Assembly: GCA_018287875.1 (NCBI GenBank)
Contig: JAGVVL010000001.1
Location: 6,634,001-6,698,000, forward strand
Length of the DNA stretch: 64,000 nt
Direction: 5' to 3'
Source: Nigrospora sphaerica
Taxonomy: Eukaryota; Ascomycota; Sordariomycetes; Amphisphaeriales; Apiosporaceae
Positions 33,295 through 45,865 of the stretch are shown here, one piece after another. A program made the position numbers and the translations under genes. The notes beneath the pieces are model-generated. The model was not told the DNA's origin and did no database searches. It was given only the letters and a program-made list of their open reading frames with translations. Within the stretch, counting starts at the first letter, position 1. The number at the start of each line of letters is the position of its first letter.

Positions 33295-36200
33295 GATGTG
33301 TATTCTGGGCAAGACAGGCTAGGCGAGCTCGCCTCTTGTAATAGGATTCAACGGTTGCGGTTCGGAGATCACTTCGTACGTCGGAGAGGGGTGAAGAAGG
33401 GTAAGGGCCAGCTCAGCCGCATCCTCCAAATGCAACCCTCCACCTATCCGCGTGGCCTGCCGAAGAGGGATGGGGGCCACAAACAAACGCGCGATGTCCA
33501 AAGAAGGCGAGGCGCGGCGATGAGAATAAAGCGGCTTCTGCAAGGGTAGCGAGGTTAGGAAGCCACCGACTAGGCACCAACGGTTGGGGGTAGCGGAAGG
33601 TCGAGACGCGTCCGGTGCGAGAGGAACGAAGCAAGGAGGGCGCACACGAGGATGGAGCAGGGGAGGGGAGGAGCGCCCAGCGCAGTGGATGGAGGATGGC
33701 AAGCATGGATGACATGGATCGAGCCCAGTCTCCAACGGCCCGGCACCAAGACAGCGGGACTACCCTTTCCAACTACATACCTACGTTTGAATACTGCGGC
33801 GCGGTTCGGCCGCCTTTCTCTCTACCTGCTGCGTAGTCAGGCGTCCATGCCTACATGGTACTGGGACTGCCGCCGCCGCGCGCGAACGGGACAAGCAGGA
33901 GGCCAAGCAAGCCCGCGAAAGTGGCCCGACACGGGGGTGAAGAGACGGTGATTGTCACGGTCCGACTTTTTCTCTGAAGGGATGCTCGACGTCTTGGCAG
34001 CCTGTCGTTGTGCGGTACGCGACAGAGACATGGGCGCATATTGCTTCCCGGCGCGACATGGCCGACGCCTCCTTGTAGCCTCCAGGTATCGGCCATGTCA
34101 GACAGCCCCAATCAGCGAACCCGTTGACGAGGAAAGCCCTTACCACGGTCGTCTATTTATAGCATCATCCCCCCAGCGCCACGCCCGACGGCGCGGATGA
34201 GCACCTCCAACGAGTTACAGTGCGTACGTCTCCCCATCCACATCATCAATACCCCTCGCATCCATACCTTCGCTATGGACCCGGGCCACCATATATAATC
34301 ACGTTCGCGTCCCCCTCTGCGCACACCACTGCGTCGTTCGTTACCCTGCGTGGCGTCGGTCACGCTAGGGAGAGCAGCGAAGGGCGGGAATCGCGGCCCG
34401 GAGTCCAAGAGAAGGCGCGCGGGAATTTCCAACAGAGTCGCGGCCCCCGCCGGCGGTGATGGACAGTTTCTCCGCAACGCGGCCGGAGGTGGAGATACAT
34501 CGGAACGTGGGCAAGTTAGGGGGGCAGTGGCTGTGTCTCGAATATGGCTATTGCTTACTCGCCGTCTACTACCTACTAAATACCTCAAGTACCTACCTAC
34601 TTGTTCACTTAAAAAGTACTACATAGAGTTAGTAGCACCACGGACGCTCGCGATGGGTGCTTATGGGATATCGAACAGCCCGGCAGGTCCGACGCCGACA
34701 ACGACTGGGCTGTTTTGCCGCCTGTTACGCACTTGCTAACGGACGAGCCCATTCAAACAGCTCCCAATGACTGTCCTCGACGAGGCGTATCCTCAGCGAG
34801 CCGGCAAAACGTAGATAAAAATGTACTGGAGCATAGGCCGGTACGTCGCCCGGCCGTTGCGCGAGGCGCCATAGCGATGCCGACACCTTATGACCTGCCT
34901 GTTTGGAAGAGCACAAAGTACGAGGGCGTGCACACTGGCGGGAAGCCGATAGAAGAACAGCCATCCGGTGCCAGCCTTGCAGAGTTGCTTTCATACCGGG
35001 TCCCTGACGAGTCGTGAGGGCGTGGGTGCTGTGGGCGTGATCCGGGCGCTCATCCCATGTTGGCACCTACGCATAGCCGAAAAGCGTGTGCTCCGCACGT
35101 CGGCGCGGTGGAAGACCCCTGGGTGCACTTGACGCGCATTGCATCGGCCGTCCATGGGGCATCCCTGGTGAGAAAAGAAGAGCCCGTCCGGGACGCTGCG
35201 GCCCGTCGAGGGAAAGTGTTTGTGTTTCGTCTGGGGTGGTGGTGGTTACTAATGATCTCGTACTGGGTAGGAGTTGGAGTGTCAATTATCCACACCGTAT
35301 TATAGAGGAGGTAGTAGGTAGGCACGGTACGGTACGCCGACACGGTTATCCCTGGCGCTTGCGCCGATACGAACGTGGTAAGCCCAGCTGGTTTGATCGA
35401 AAGACAAGCGGGCGCACCTTGGCCGAGCCGAGTCTCCAGATCTGGGGAGACAGTGGAGACAATACTATTATCACCAGGCATCTTTGTCCGTTTTGACCAC
35501 CGCCGAGTGCCTTCGGAGCACGATGCACACTGACGTCTCTGCCGGACTCATCATCATCTCAACTTCGAGTCGGAAAAGACGGGGGCCCTGGCAGGACCCC
35601 GGACACGCCCGACAAGGCAAGTGGGCCGAGCTCGACCATGTCCGGATCTGGAGAGAGGCCAAGACCGACCGTGATGGGCAGTCTTTCATTATATGTATGC
35701 CCCGGCGTCCGTGGCAAGAGGTAAGCAGTCCTTTCACGCAGCGACGGCGGTGGGCGACAAGAAAGGGTTGCGCTCTAGAGCCAGCCTCGGCTGCTGAAAT
35801 GGGCAGTTCATTCTGACGAAACCCCTCGTTCGTGTGCATGACAAGCCACGCCCGCCCAGACCCAACGGACATGATTCATGGGCCCCCCGGGTTTCCCCAG
35901 ACCAGGGGCACAAGGGGGAACCCAAAAACCCCCACATCCACACGCCCACTACCGTAGGTTCTGGGACGACGGGCTGGCCAGTGAGGCGGACCGAGGTAAG
36001 CCGACCAACGCCGACCGAGCCAGGCTTCCCAGGCCCGCCGGGCCAGACGCCACCACGGCCATGGCCCGCGAGGGCGGTGGTGAAGCAAAGCCCAAGGGGA
36101 CAGGCGTTGGACACGAAAGAGCCGCATGCGATGGCGCTGCATCGGCGGCTGACCTGGGCGTCGAGATGATGGCCGTGACGCCATCACAGGCCGAATAAGT

Positions 36201-37694
36201 GCCCGATCGATCCCGCTTCCCTCCACCGCCCCGGAACTCTTCGGCAAGGCGACAGGCGGCCCCCTGGGATGCCCCCCTCCCAAGCCAACCCCCCAAAAAT
36301 GGCCACCGCATGCTGGTAGGGTAACGCGAACAAGGTGCCCAGAGCTGGACCGGGCAGGATAGGTTCCACGTTCGCATACTCTGTCTCGAAGGCCAGGCCA
36401 CTCTCTCGTGATAGTGCAGGCTCCCATCCATACACGAGGGGCTTTGTACTTAGCATGGGCACTCGCGGGAAGTGGACGGACGGGCTATGGCCGCCGATCC
36501 TCGAGTGAAGAGGCCCGGTTTGCCTCTTGGGCTTGGCCGATAAGGAGAGGCCGAGATGAGCTGTAAGAGGGCCAATGAGGGCAGGCGGACTTCTAGACAA
36601 AAACTTCTAGAATTGGCCGAAATAGGGCCGGTTAGACATTGGTGGGACCGTGAGCGAGTGGTCGAATGGAGGGAGTCCCAGTGCCAATGCGGGGAGTTTC
36701 CCATGCACCTCGGGGGCTGTCTGGCAGTTTGGCACTGTTCTAGCGGCCAAGACATGGCGTTGGGGGTTCTGGGCCCAGCCCAGACCCCCCCTCGCTCGTC
36801 ATTGCCGGATGGGGAGAAGTCGTCGGGGGACGGTGACGGGATGGACAATGGATGCCCTTGCTTGGCAAGTCGGGGCTGCTGCTGCTGCCTTGCCCCGGCT
36901 TGATAGGCAAATCGTACGCCAGCCCTGTGGCGAGATGTGTATATTATATATAGATATATAAATATATGTGTGAACATATGTGAGAAAGCATGTGTAGACG
37001 CTTGCTTGCATTGCGGCGTTTTGAACATTGAAAGCCTCCTTTCGGTTGGTAAGTCGTTTCTTCGGGTCGTCCTCACACGCCCGGCAGCCCCGTCACACTC
37101 GGTAGGAGCCCTCCCGTGAGGGAACCACGCCCTGGGTGCCTCTGGTTTCTGAGTAGGTTGCCGTGGTCGCGTGTAACCGCGCGGTGACTTTTCTTGGTCA
37201 CGGACATCCGTGGTCACAGCCTGACAGGCCCCCGGCAACCCGCCCTTCCGCCCCTCCCCATGCGCTGCGGAACCAAGCTCAACAGTGCCGAAACCTAGTC
37301 GTCGCCCTTATGCCGGCCATACACGTACAGACGATCAACGTGGGGCCGGGCTCCTCTTCGCGCACCCTGTACAACTAATGCGACCACCTCTGCGCTGTGT
37401 ACAACGACGAATATACCGGGGGATCTCTCGCGAGCCCCGTAATCGTCCCGACGGACTTATTGCGGGATTCGAGCACATGATCTGTCAGAGCTTTTTGACG
37501 GCCCAGCACGAGGTGGGCTGCCATGCGTCAGGCCTTTCGTTGGCCACCTCTCTGATGCCATCACTGCACCATGCGGTGTGGTTGTTAGCTGGCAAGGTGG
37601 GCTGCCAAATAAACGACTCATCCGTAGGAGCAGTTGTTAGTGCGGTGAGTCGTTTGTTCTGCAACATTTCTGGCAGCAAGGGTATCTGCTCTAT

Positions 37695-37800
37695 TGTTGT
37701 ATGTGTGTCGTATGTGCGCGCGCGCGTGTGTGTGCGCGTGCGTATGTGCTTGTGCGCGTGTGCGCGTGCGTGTGTATGTGGGTGCTTGTGCGTGTGAGTC
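37695..37800. repeat. GT/GC microsatellite tract
   Basis: Imperfect alternating GT and GC dinucleotides, in non-coding DNA. Confidence 0.85.
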
Positions 37801-40243
37801 TGTTGGGATGTAGTACCGAGACGGAGTACCCAAAAGCAACGAGAAGAGCCGAGGTGCCATGCAGATTGTGTTGGCATTCATCCCCCCGCCCCCAAATGGC
37901 ACGTTGCCTTGGGATCGACAGCCCTCTCTGACGGGTTGGTCTCGTCTATCTTGCTGGTCGTCGTCGGCGCGTCGCTTCGCATCTATCCCGGCGCCGCTGG
38001 AGGACTGATTTGACTTGGCTGGGCCGCGGTCGGCGCACAGGCGAGCTTTGGGCGCGCCGAAGACGCTCCTCGAAGTCCGGTGAGGTCGTCTGCCCCCGTC
38101 CAGATAGGCCGGCCCACGCCTCGGCCACGATGGGGTCCAGGAGGTCACTGATATCGGCCAAATGGACGGCCTTGGCCGCTTAGTACGTCCGAAGAAAATT
38201 CGACAAGTCTACGAGCCCTCGCTCGACTCGGCCTAATTCCAAACCTAATCGGCGATTCTCCGGCGGCGGCTGACTCCATCAACCGTTCATTTGTCCATTT
38301 GTCCACGTACGGGGTACCAAGTACGTGGGGATCCTACCGGCCGGGATGAGATATGGGCGTCGATCAGCCAGCCAGCCCGACGCCGTCCTGAGGAAAGACA
38401 GGCACAGGGCCGCCCGAGGCGACGCCACGAGGCCACGAAGCCTACGCTCATCATGGTCCAATTTATAGAAGCCGTTTGTAAGGAGGCAAGTGAAAGCCCG
38501 GTAGGGAGATAAGACACCATAGCTGTACGAGTATCTTCACTCTACCCTGCAGGTGAGGTAGCACCTAGGCACTTGCCCAGGTACTTACCTGGCGACTCAC
38601 CGGGCTCGCCTATCTATTGATGCCTGCCCCTCCTCGCAAACGTGTGACTGCAGTCCACCCAACCCTCCACATATCCGGCCTGCACGCCACGTTCAACTCA
38701 GCCGAGTCATGCTGCCGGCTAAATTCGACAGCCGGACCTGGAACCATTTTTACCGCAAAGCGACCGGGCATCCAGGTAGGCAAGGCCAGAAGGTGAAGAA
38801 GTACAGAGCTGAGGAAGCTGCGCCGCGCGCGATATGGCTGATGAGGGCCACGGCACGGATGTGTAGTCGGGCCATTGGAGTTTGGGCGGGTGGCATGTTC
38901 TCTCTCTCTTCCCTCTCCTCTCCCTCTCCCTCCCTCCCTCCCTCTCTCATATTATCGCCTACCGGCCAACTTGCGTGACTGCCCGCTTTCTGATGTGACC
39001 ATATTGACAATCAGTCAGTCACACCGTAAGAGCGTGTTATTCCGTACACACGCGCACCTGCATATGAGACTCGTAAGCCATACTCGCCCAACCGGCTCTC
39101 GCCCCTTAGGAGGTCAAGACGGGAAGGCTGGTTGTAACAGGTCGAATCCCGCGAAGGAAGTGCCCGGCCGTAGGGGTGTTAATACGGCCCGATTGTCGTG
39201 CGGTCACGGAAGCACCCGCTAGATGGTACCTACTACTTTCTTGTCTGGAGAAAATGGCACCACGTCGAGGCGGTCGACGTGCCGATGTGTGCAGGTAGGG
39301 ACGAAGGGACCAGCATATGCGACGTGTTGAGACGGTGGCATAGAATCCATCCGGCGATCCACGAGACCACCGCTGCTATGAGCGTGCGTGTGCGAGGATG
39401 CGGCAGACGGATACGTGACAGAAGGCAGCCGGCCAACTCACCTCGCTCCTGGCTACGTAACTAGTTGAATGCAAGGTTCGCTGCTTGAAGCAGGGCCTGT
39501 AGCCGTGCTCGGGTCGAGGCCTGCAAAGACCGAGCGAGCGGCGCAGCAGCGCACCAAGAGTCGAGGAGAGCGGAACGGAGGCGGGTGTTCGTTGGTGCGC
39601 CTGCGAATGCGAGAGTCGAGGCGAGGCAGACTGATCGCCCGGGTACGCTGCCCACTCCACTATTAGGCCGGCCAAACCGCCGTAACGCGGTGTTCCGTGG
39701 AGCCCGACGAGACCTATTACCTACAACCTGCCGTAGAAGCCATGCTTTTACACCCGAGGGTTTCCCCGGTGGGTTTCTAATGTAGGCGGGCGGACCATGG
39801 GTGGCATCCCCCCGGTGCGTGCTGGACGTAGCAGCACTGGACTCGACTGGACAGGCCGGCTGCCGTCATCGTCGTCGTCTCCGTCGTGGGCAGCAGCAAC
39901 AGCAGCCGCAGCGGCGGCGGCGACGGGCTGCACATTTAGGAAGCCCATGCCAGCGTCGGCCACACCGTGAGGACGAGTGGAAGGATGGCGGGCGTGGTGC
40001 AAGCTCATGGATGCCATGCCATGTGAAACTGTAGACGCATAGCAGAAGCCCTGGCTGTGAACCTTTTTTACTGTGCGATGTTCGCGAAAGCGGACGAGAC
40101 GGAGGTCGTGGATCCACGGACGGGCATGCGCGTCCACTGTTGGGTACGTGTTACGGATGAAGATACATCCGTGGCATATGGTCGGGACTGCTGGCCCAGT
40201 GCTTACCTCCAGCTTTCTTACCTGACTCCCTGATAATGGATGC

Positions 40244-40267
40244 GGGTGGTGGTGGTGGTGGTGGTGG
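40244..40267. repeat. (GGT)n triplet repeat
   Basis: Consecutive GGT triplets, about eight copies, outside any supported gene. Confidence 0.9.
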
Positions 40268-40407
40268 ACGGAGGAGAATGAGGAAGATGACGGAGAGCGG
40301 ATGAAGCGATAGCCGTGAGAAGGCCGACGCCGACGATGGCGAAGTCGGTATAGGTGAGTAGGTGTCTCCCTCATCGCTACCTGCATGTGCCCGAGTATGT
40401 ACTATGA

Positions 40408-40466
40408 TGTGGGTGTGGGTGGGTGTGGGTGGGTGTGTGTAGGTGTGTGTGTTGTGTAGGTGTGTC
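40408..40466. repeat. GT/GGGT-rich tract
   Basis: GTGGGTGTGGGT-type array passing into GT dinucleotides. It resembles telomere-like G-rich DNA only superficially, since no TTAGGG units are present. Confidence 0.8.
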
Positions 40467-41370
40467 AGTACCACTTACTTTCATTGGCACCCAGCCAAAA
40501 ACCGGTCGGCGCGCTACTGCGTAAAAGCGTCGTAGGATGATGCATGTACCTTCCTCCTCTGGAACGATGGCAATCCGCCCCCGGCGGGAAAGCCATCGTC
40601 CATCGTTAAAGAAGACGGGCCTGGCGAGGAAGGAGAAAAAAAAACGAGCGGCAGCGGGCAGGCTTTCCGACGCCTCCCACGCAAGCTCCACTACCCGACA
40701 GGCCTGATGGCGCCGCTGGGAAAACCGTCGGCCAAAAAGTCCACCATCCCCCGTCGTGGGATCCCAGAACATCCCGACCCAGTTGCCAACCCAATCCCGT
40801 GCTCTCCGTTCCCCCTCCCCCTTCCCCATTCTCGGCCTGTTTTTCCCATTTCATTCTGTTGCATCCATCCAGTCGGCCTCCAGTCAGTCGTCCTGGTCTA
40901 GGCCGGGAACATACCACGCACACACGCACACCACACGGTCCCAGGGAGTGCGGGACAAACCCCAAGACTGCCCCGGTACTTTTGTGGCTACTGCCGCCTG
41001 TCTTCGACCCTTCCCAGCTTTCCTCTCTCTCTCTGCGTGTTCCCATCCCGGCTCGTGCTTTTCGGCCCTTCCAATCAAGTCGGGCAGTGATCCTCCCCCC
41101 AGTATCGCTATCAATTACCACCCATCCCGCGTGGCGGGCGCATCCCAATTAAAGCTCCCGTCCCTTTCCCCCCAAGCCTTTTCCACCTGGCCTGCCTACA
41201 TACCCAAGACCTACCTACCTAGGTCTTGCTGTGCCACGCACCCGGGAACTTGGCTCCCAACCCATCGCCTCCGCTTCTCTTCGTCTTCGTACATAGCCGC
41301 CCTCGCATCCTCCCCGATAACCCCCGACGCCCAACGACCGACGACCAACGTCCCGTCTCCGAAAGTCGAC

Positions 41371-41373
<3 letters not shown>

Positions 41374-41415
<42 letters not shown>
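41374..41415. repeat. Perfect (GAC)14 repeat
   Basis: Fourteen uninterrupted GAC triplets end about 460 bases upstream of the F-box start codon, possibly in its 5' leader. The overlapping frame reading poly-Asp has no other coding support. Confidence 0.95.
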
Positions 41416-41417
<2 letters not shown>

Positions 41418-41873
41418 ATCGAATTGACCGGTTGCATCGTGCCCCAAACCGGCCGTTGGCCCCGGCTGCTTGGTGAGAACGCCTAGCGCTTATCTGGAGA
41501 CGCCGTCGCCTGTGGTGCACTCCTGCCTGAGTGTCGGGACCAGACTCAAACAGTCAACGGCGAGCAACCACATCAGCACTTCACCATTGTGGCCATAGGG
41601 CAGAACGTGCAGCGAGGACCCGCGATTCCACGTTCGTTATCGATTCACCGTTCTTTCGCTTTCCCGTATCCGGACCGATCCTTATGTCTCAATATGCGTA
41701 ATACGCGACCGACAACCGTCGCCTACAATCAGTCCACTACTCTGTTCTCTCCTACCTAGTAGCCGAGGAGACGATCGGCACGCCGAATTTCCTACCCATA
41801 CCGGGTGCCCTAACGAACCCTACGGCCTGTTCGTTTGTGGACGCCCGCTGCTACGGCACCGCCTACCACCGCC

Positions 41874-43539
41874 ATGGAACCTACTCACGTTGCAGAGTTT
41901 GCTTCGCAGCGTTATTTCGATAAACTAAAACAGATTTCCGAGACCAAGGATCACCACCACCAGACCCAAGCCAGTCATGTTCACCATGACGGGCCCGCCA
42001 TCGGCTCGTCGTCAACCTTTATCCTGCCGATAGTGACGCCCAAATCGGCAGATCAGGCACATGCTGATGTGTTGAGGGGGCAAGAGAAGAAACGCGCCAA
42101 CTTCCTTCGCTCCATATTGCCCACGCGCACATCCGCCGAACACGACATTCGTAGGGTTTCCAGCGAAGCGCCCAAGAAGAGAAGGTTTGTCCGCCAACGG
42201 CCAGGGGCGTACATTTGTGCTTAGCTTGCTGACCTTGACCACCAGTGTGGCGTTTGACCAGCTCTTCTTGGCATTGCCCAACGAGCTCAAGATTCAGATT
42301 GTCGCCTCTCTGCCTCTAGCCGACATACTCGGCATGCGATTGGTGTCCCGGTCGTGGCATACCGTGATCACGCTGCTTGAGCTGCCCATCGCCCGCTACC
42401 ATCTCAAACACAACATCCCGGCATATGCCAAACGACTATACCCTGTACCGACGACAGCTGCCATGAACCTGCATTATGTGTGTGGGATATGGCACCGGCT
42501 GCACGTTGCAGCGAAACTCGCCTTCTTGATTTGCGAGTGGATCACGAAGGAGATATTTCTAAGAAATACGGAAGAAAAGCGCCGCGAATTCGAAGTCCAG
42601 CGAGAACGGATGCGACGACGCCTGATACCCATTTTGTTTACGATGTTCCATTTTTTTGAAACATACCGAAAACTGCATGTTCAGTTTATCGAGGAACATG
42701 GGCATGGCTTGCTGCGAGAGCCATACACCGTGAACCCGATCGAGGCCCAGATCATGAACATGTACGACGACAAAACCTTGCTGCAAGTCCACCAGGTCTT
42801 CCCCTTGGTGGTGTCTTCCTTCTGCCGCAGATTGCGGCCCCCCTCCTATGTCGGCCGTGTGGAGCGCTCACTTAGGGGCTACATGAAGGAGAAACCTTCG
42901 GATGAGATCTACGCCGCGGCCTTGTGCGTAGGAGGTCTGCGCCAAGTCGAACGGTTCTGGGAGATTAAGGGGTACAACTCGCGCCGAGGGGCCGTGGATG
43001 TCTGGTACAACTCGGTCAACAGGGAGCCTGCGGAGCCTGCTGCGAAGCTGCGCCGCAGCCTCCTGGGTGGTCTCAGCAGGAAGAAATCGACCTTGAATGT
43101 CAAAGACTGGTCCGGCTCGGCACACGACTCGCTACCACCGCTGACCAACAGCCGCAGTCGACGGGGGTCCAACACGACGACGCACTGCCAGGGCGACGTC
43201 ATCATGGGAGGAACGGCAGGAACCGGTTGGGAGAGCATGGTCTTCAGCTCCAGCATGTCTGCTGGGATGCCCATGACACCGCTTTCCCGCGAGCAGGCGC
43301 GACTCGTGTTGGCGGACTTGCCCGTGCTGCAGCACATCTGGTCGTTCACGGCCGAGGCTCTCGTTCTGGACCGACGGATTGTCGAGCGGCCCCAGGACAT
43401 CAAGCGAAACGCCCAAGTTATGCTGGATCTTATTCAGGAGGGTGAAGCGGCGCTGGAAGACGAGTGGTGGTACGGCATGGTTGCCCCTGAATCGGTCCGT
43501 CCGCCCCTCGAAGCCATCGACGAAGATCCCATCGAGTAG
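41874..43539 (+). CDS. F-box protein
   Basis: Exons 41874-42184 and 42246-43539 (61-nt intron) give 534 residues. The ATG at 41874 starts MEPTHVAEFASQRYF; the longer frame would start at a TTG. The intron joins EAPKKRS to VAFDQLFLALPNELK. The F-box lies at about residues 110-150 (LALPNELKIQIVASLPLADILGMRLVSRSWHTVI). F-box proteins of this kind are adaptors that bind Skp1 and choose substrates of SCF ubiquitin ligases. The rest has no WD40 or leucine-rich repeats. It contains a helical region (LAFLICEWITKEIFLRNTEE), a basic Ser-rich middle (LRRSLLGGLSRKKSTLNVKDW) and a conserved-looking C-terminal part (SREQARLVLADLPVLQHIW, EDEWWYGMVAPESVRPPLEAI). The substrate is unknown. Confidence 0.9.
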
Positions 43540-45865
43540 GAGACGGAAAGCAGGGCTCTAGATGACGGCCCCATTATACCCCCGCCTGTGGCGGCATCGG
43601 CCCGTCAGGCTCATTACACATCACACATACCCACGGACACATTTCCTTATACCCATGAAACTCAACTACAGCATTTTGCGCGGCGTTCCGGTCTACCGGC
43701 GAGGTTTTCGGTTAGCAAAACCTGGGGCAGCCTCATATATGACGGCAGGCGTCGACTACAGGTCATTTCTTTTCCTTAAATTGTCTGGTGATTGGTCACA
43801 AGGCTTGGTTTCCAAAACATGGACCGCCTTGGTTTTCTTGTTCAACATTGTACGCATACCCGGGGGGTGGAGATGACGAGGAGCGGCATGTGCATAGGAC
43901 GATGGCTTCGAGAGAGGTGGTGGAGCGCTGCGGATAGATATTGAATCCAACGGGCCCCGTCCCTACTCGCTCGAAGACGCAAAATAAATCGGAACACCAG
44001 CAACGCCAGCAACATTCGTGAACACCCGTTGGCGTGACCCACAAGTCCGAAGATGGTCGCATCGGGCGGGCCGGTCACGGCCGAACAAACAACCTCAGTC
44101 GCGTACGGCTTCCCCCGAGTCCCGCAAAAGCTGCCCAGCAGGTTCGTCAAACGCTAGCCGGTTAGCGAACCAAGGCAGTGGAAACCAGGGACGGTGTCGT
44201 CGTCATCGTGACCCATGGCGCATTTTTATTTATTTTGGTAATCGTTTTCCCTATTCACGAACCATCAACTTCGCGGGTTGCGGCCAAAGAGCCGTTAACG
44301 TGACAGTGGGCGGCTAGCAGCAACCCAAGCTGCTGACTAACACATGGGTAAGCCCCAACTTACGTGTTAGAAATGCGCCGTCTCGAACGTGTCCAACGTT
44401 TGGGCGGATGGACCGTCACGCCCCGACGCCTCTTACGGACACAACGTGGTCGGTGGATTACGGGTGGGTTTTTGGCTGGCGCACCACGATGGGGAGGGGC
44501 GGCGAGGGGCGGACAGCTTTGCCGGCTACCACGGCCGACCGTCGGAGAACGGCTGGGATACGGTTTTTTCCCTGCTTCCATCTTCGTTCCTTCCATAACG
44601 GGGTCCACAACCGTCGCTTAGCAACTACGTACGTACTCGGCACGCTTACGACTTTTCCCCTCCACCGGCGCGTGCGCCCTCCCAAGCCACAGCTGGAGCC
44701 GACTAGCAAAACGGCGGGCGATTACGGTTCCTGAGGAAAGAGACATGGCCTCTTTCCCCTCCCGTTCTCCGTATGCGTGTACCGCAAATGGGCACCGTCG
44801 CTTGTCGGCACCCCAGACGGGCGTGCGCGGCGCCTTGCTTTTCACGGGGCTTCGCCGTGGAGAAGAAAAGGTGTCGCCGTGGGAAAAGGCCACCGCCGCA
44901 GAAGCGCGTCAGGGTTTCCTGGTCCAAGGTCTGGGGAAGGGGGGAAGAGGGGCGACCCTGTGGAGAGAGAGGGAAAGGGAAGTTCTTCCAGACGAATGGC
45001 GCCGCCGTCGCCGCCGCGCACAACCCCCCGCGCGCCCGCGGGCCGAATGGTCTGGAGTCGATTGTGGAGAGACTGGGGCCCGCCCGACTCCATAACTGCA
45101 AACATTCATTGGTACGTGGTCCAAGCCTGTCCCAAGTCGGCGAAGTGGCCGACAAAGCGCCCGACCGGTCTTCGCCTTTCCCCCTCTTCCCCCAAAGAAA
45201 CTTCGATGCCAGGCTAGGTCAGGGGTGTCGGGGGCTTTGCCCACTGGGCGAGCGGAGTGACGAATCAAGAAAGACCCAGACGTCGTCGCCTCTCTTTTTG
45301 GCGCCTCCCTTTCGACAGCCTCGGTCCGCCTCGGGCCAGGGCGAGAAAATACGTCCGGAAAAGGCTCGGTCAAGGGCGGGACGGATTGGACCGAAAAGCA
45401 CGTCCTGCAACTATGAAATATTTATATACGTCACATATGCACACCGGCCCGCCTGCTCGTCGGCGCAGCCTGTCTTCTCCTCTCCAGTACACAGACCCTG
45501 GACGAAACGCTAAGTGCGACAAGCCTGGATGGGTAAATTAATCACGTGCCGTCGCCATGCAGGAAGCAAGCCAAAATCCCCAGCAGCGCAGAGTAGGAAC
45601 CAAAGGTAGCCTGCGTACATCTCAGTTCATTCATCCGTCGTCAAGGGCGCGCCCACCCCGCTCCTCCTCGGCCGACATGGGGGCGTGCGCACGAAATTAC
45701 ATAGAAATAAGCACAGAGAACCACACCGCTGAGAGAAAACGCCCGTCGCGGACATCGTATAGAAGCAAGCAGGCGAATGGGGGAGCGCCAACGCCCAAAA
45801 ACTACGCACCCCTCCCCCTTCGGAGCTGCGAAAGGCGTAAGAATAAACTGGGTGTCGTGAAATCG
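43540..45865. other. Convergent 3' intergenic region
   Basis: It lies between the 3' ends of the F-box and AT-hook genes. The longest frame (about 246 codons near 44773-45513) is Arg/Pro/Gly-rich without a motif and overlaps other frames equally long, so I do not call a gene. AT content is slightly raised near both gene ends. Confidence 0.6.

Larger units (their letters stand above)
33295..41873. other. 8.6-kb gene-poor region
   Basis: No frame gives a convincing protein and I could not assemble a spliced gene. Features inside include TACCTA/AGGTA motif clusters (34560-34620, 35300-35340, 38530-38600), GT tracts (37690-37800, 40400-40470), a GGT repeat (40244-40267), a (GAC)14 repeat (41374-41415) and a TA-rich patch (36935-36970). 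The right end is the promoter and leader of the F-box gene, the left end that of the fungal orphan. Confidence 0.5.

Noticed and set aside
37946..38161. Minus-strand frame reading ADISDLLDPIVAEAWAG at its start
   Set aside because: It looked protein-like for about 20 residues, but it starts at TTG, becomes Arg-rich low complexity and has no plausible exons around it.
38575..38610. ACTTACCTGG string resembling the 5' end of U1 snRNA
   Set aside because: The following bases do not form the expected U1 stem-loops, and the string is part of the recurrent AGGTACTTACCT intergenic motif family.
39135..39165. GGTCGAATCCC, like a tRNA T-arm
   Set aside because: Upstream sequence does not give an acceptor stem, D arm or anticodon arm.
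40408..40466. G-rich array as a possible interstitial telomere
   Set aside because: Units are GTGGGT and GT rather than TTAGGG; flanks are ordinary intergenic DNA.
44773..45513. 246-codon open frame between the F-box and AT-hook genes
   Set aside because: Arg/Gly/Pro-rich, overlapped by equally long frames on both strands, no motif or splice partner.
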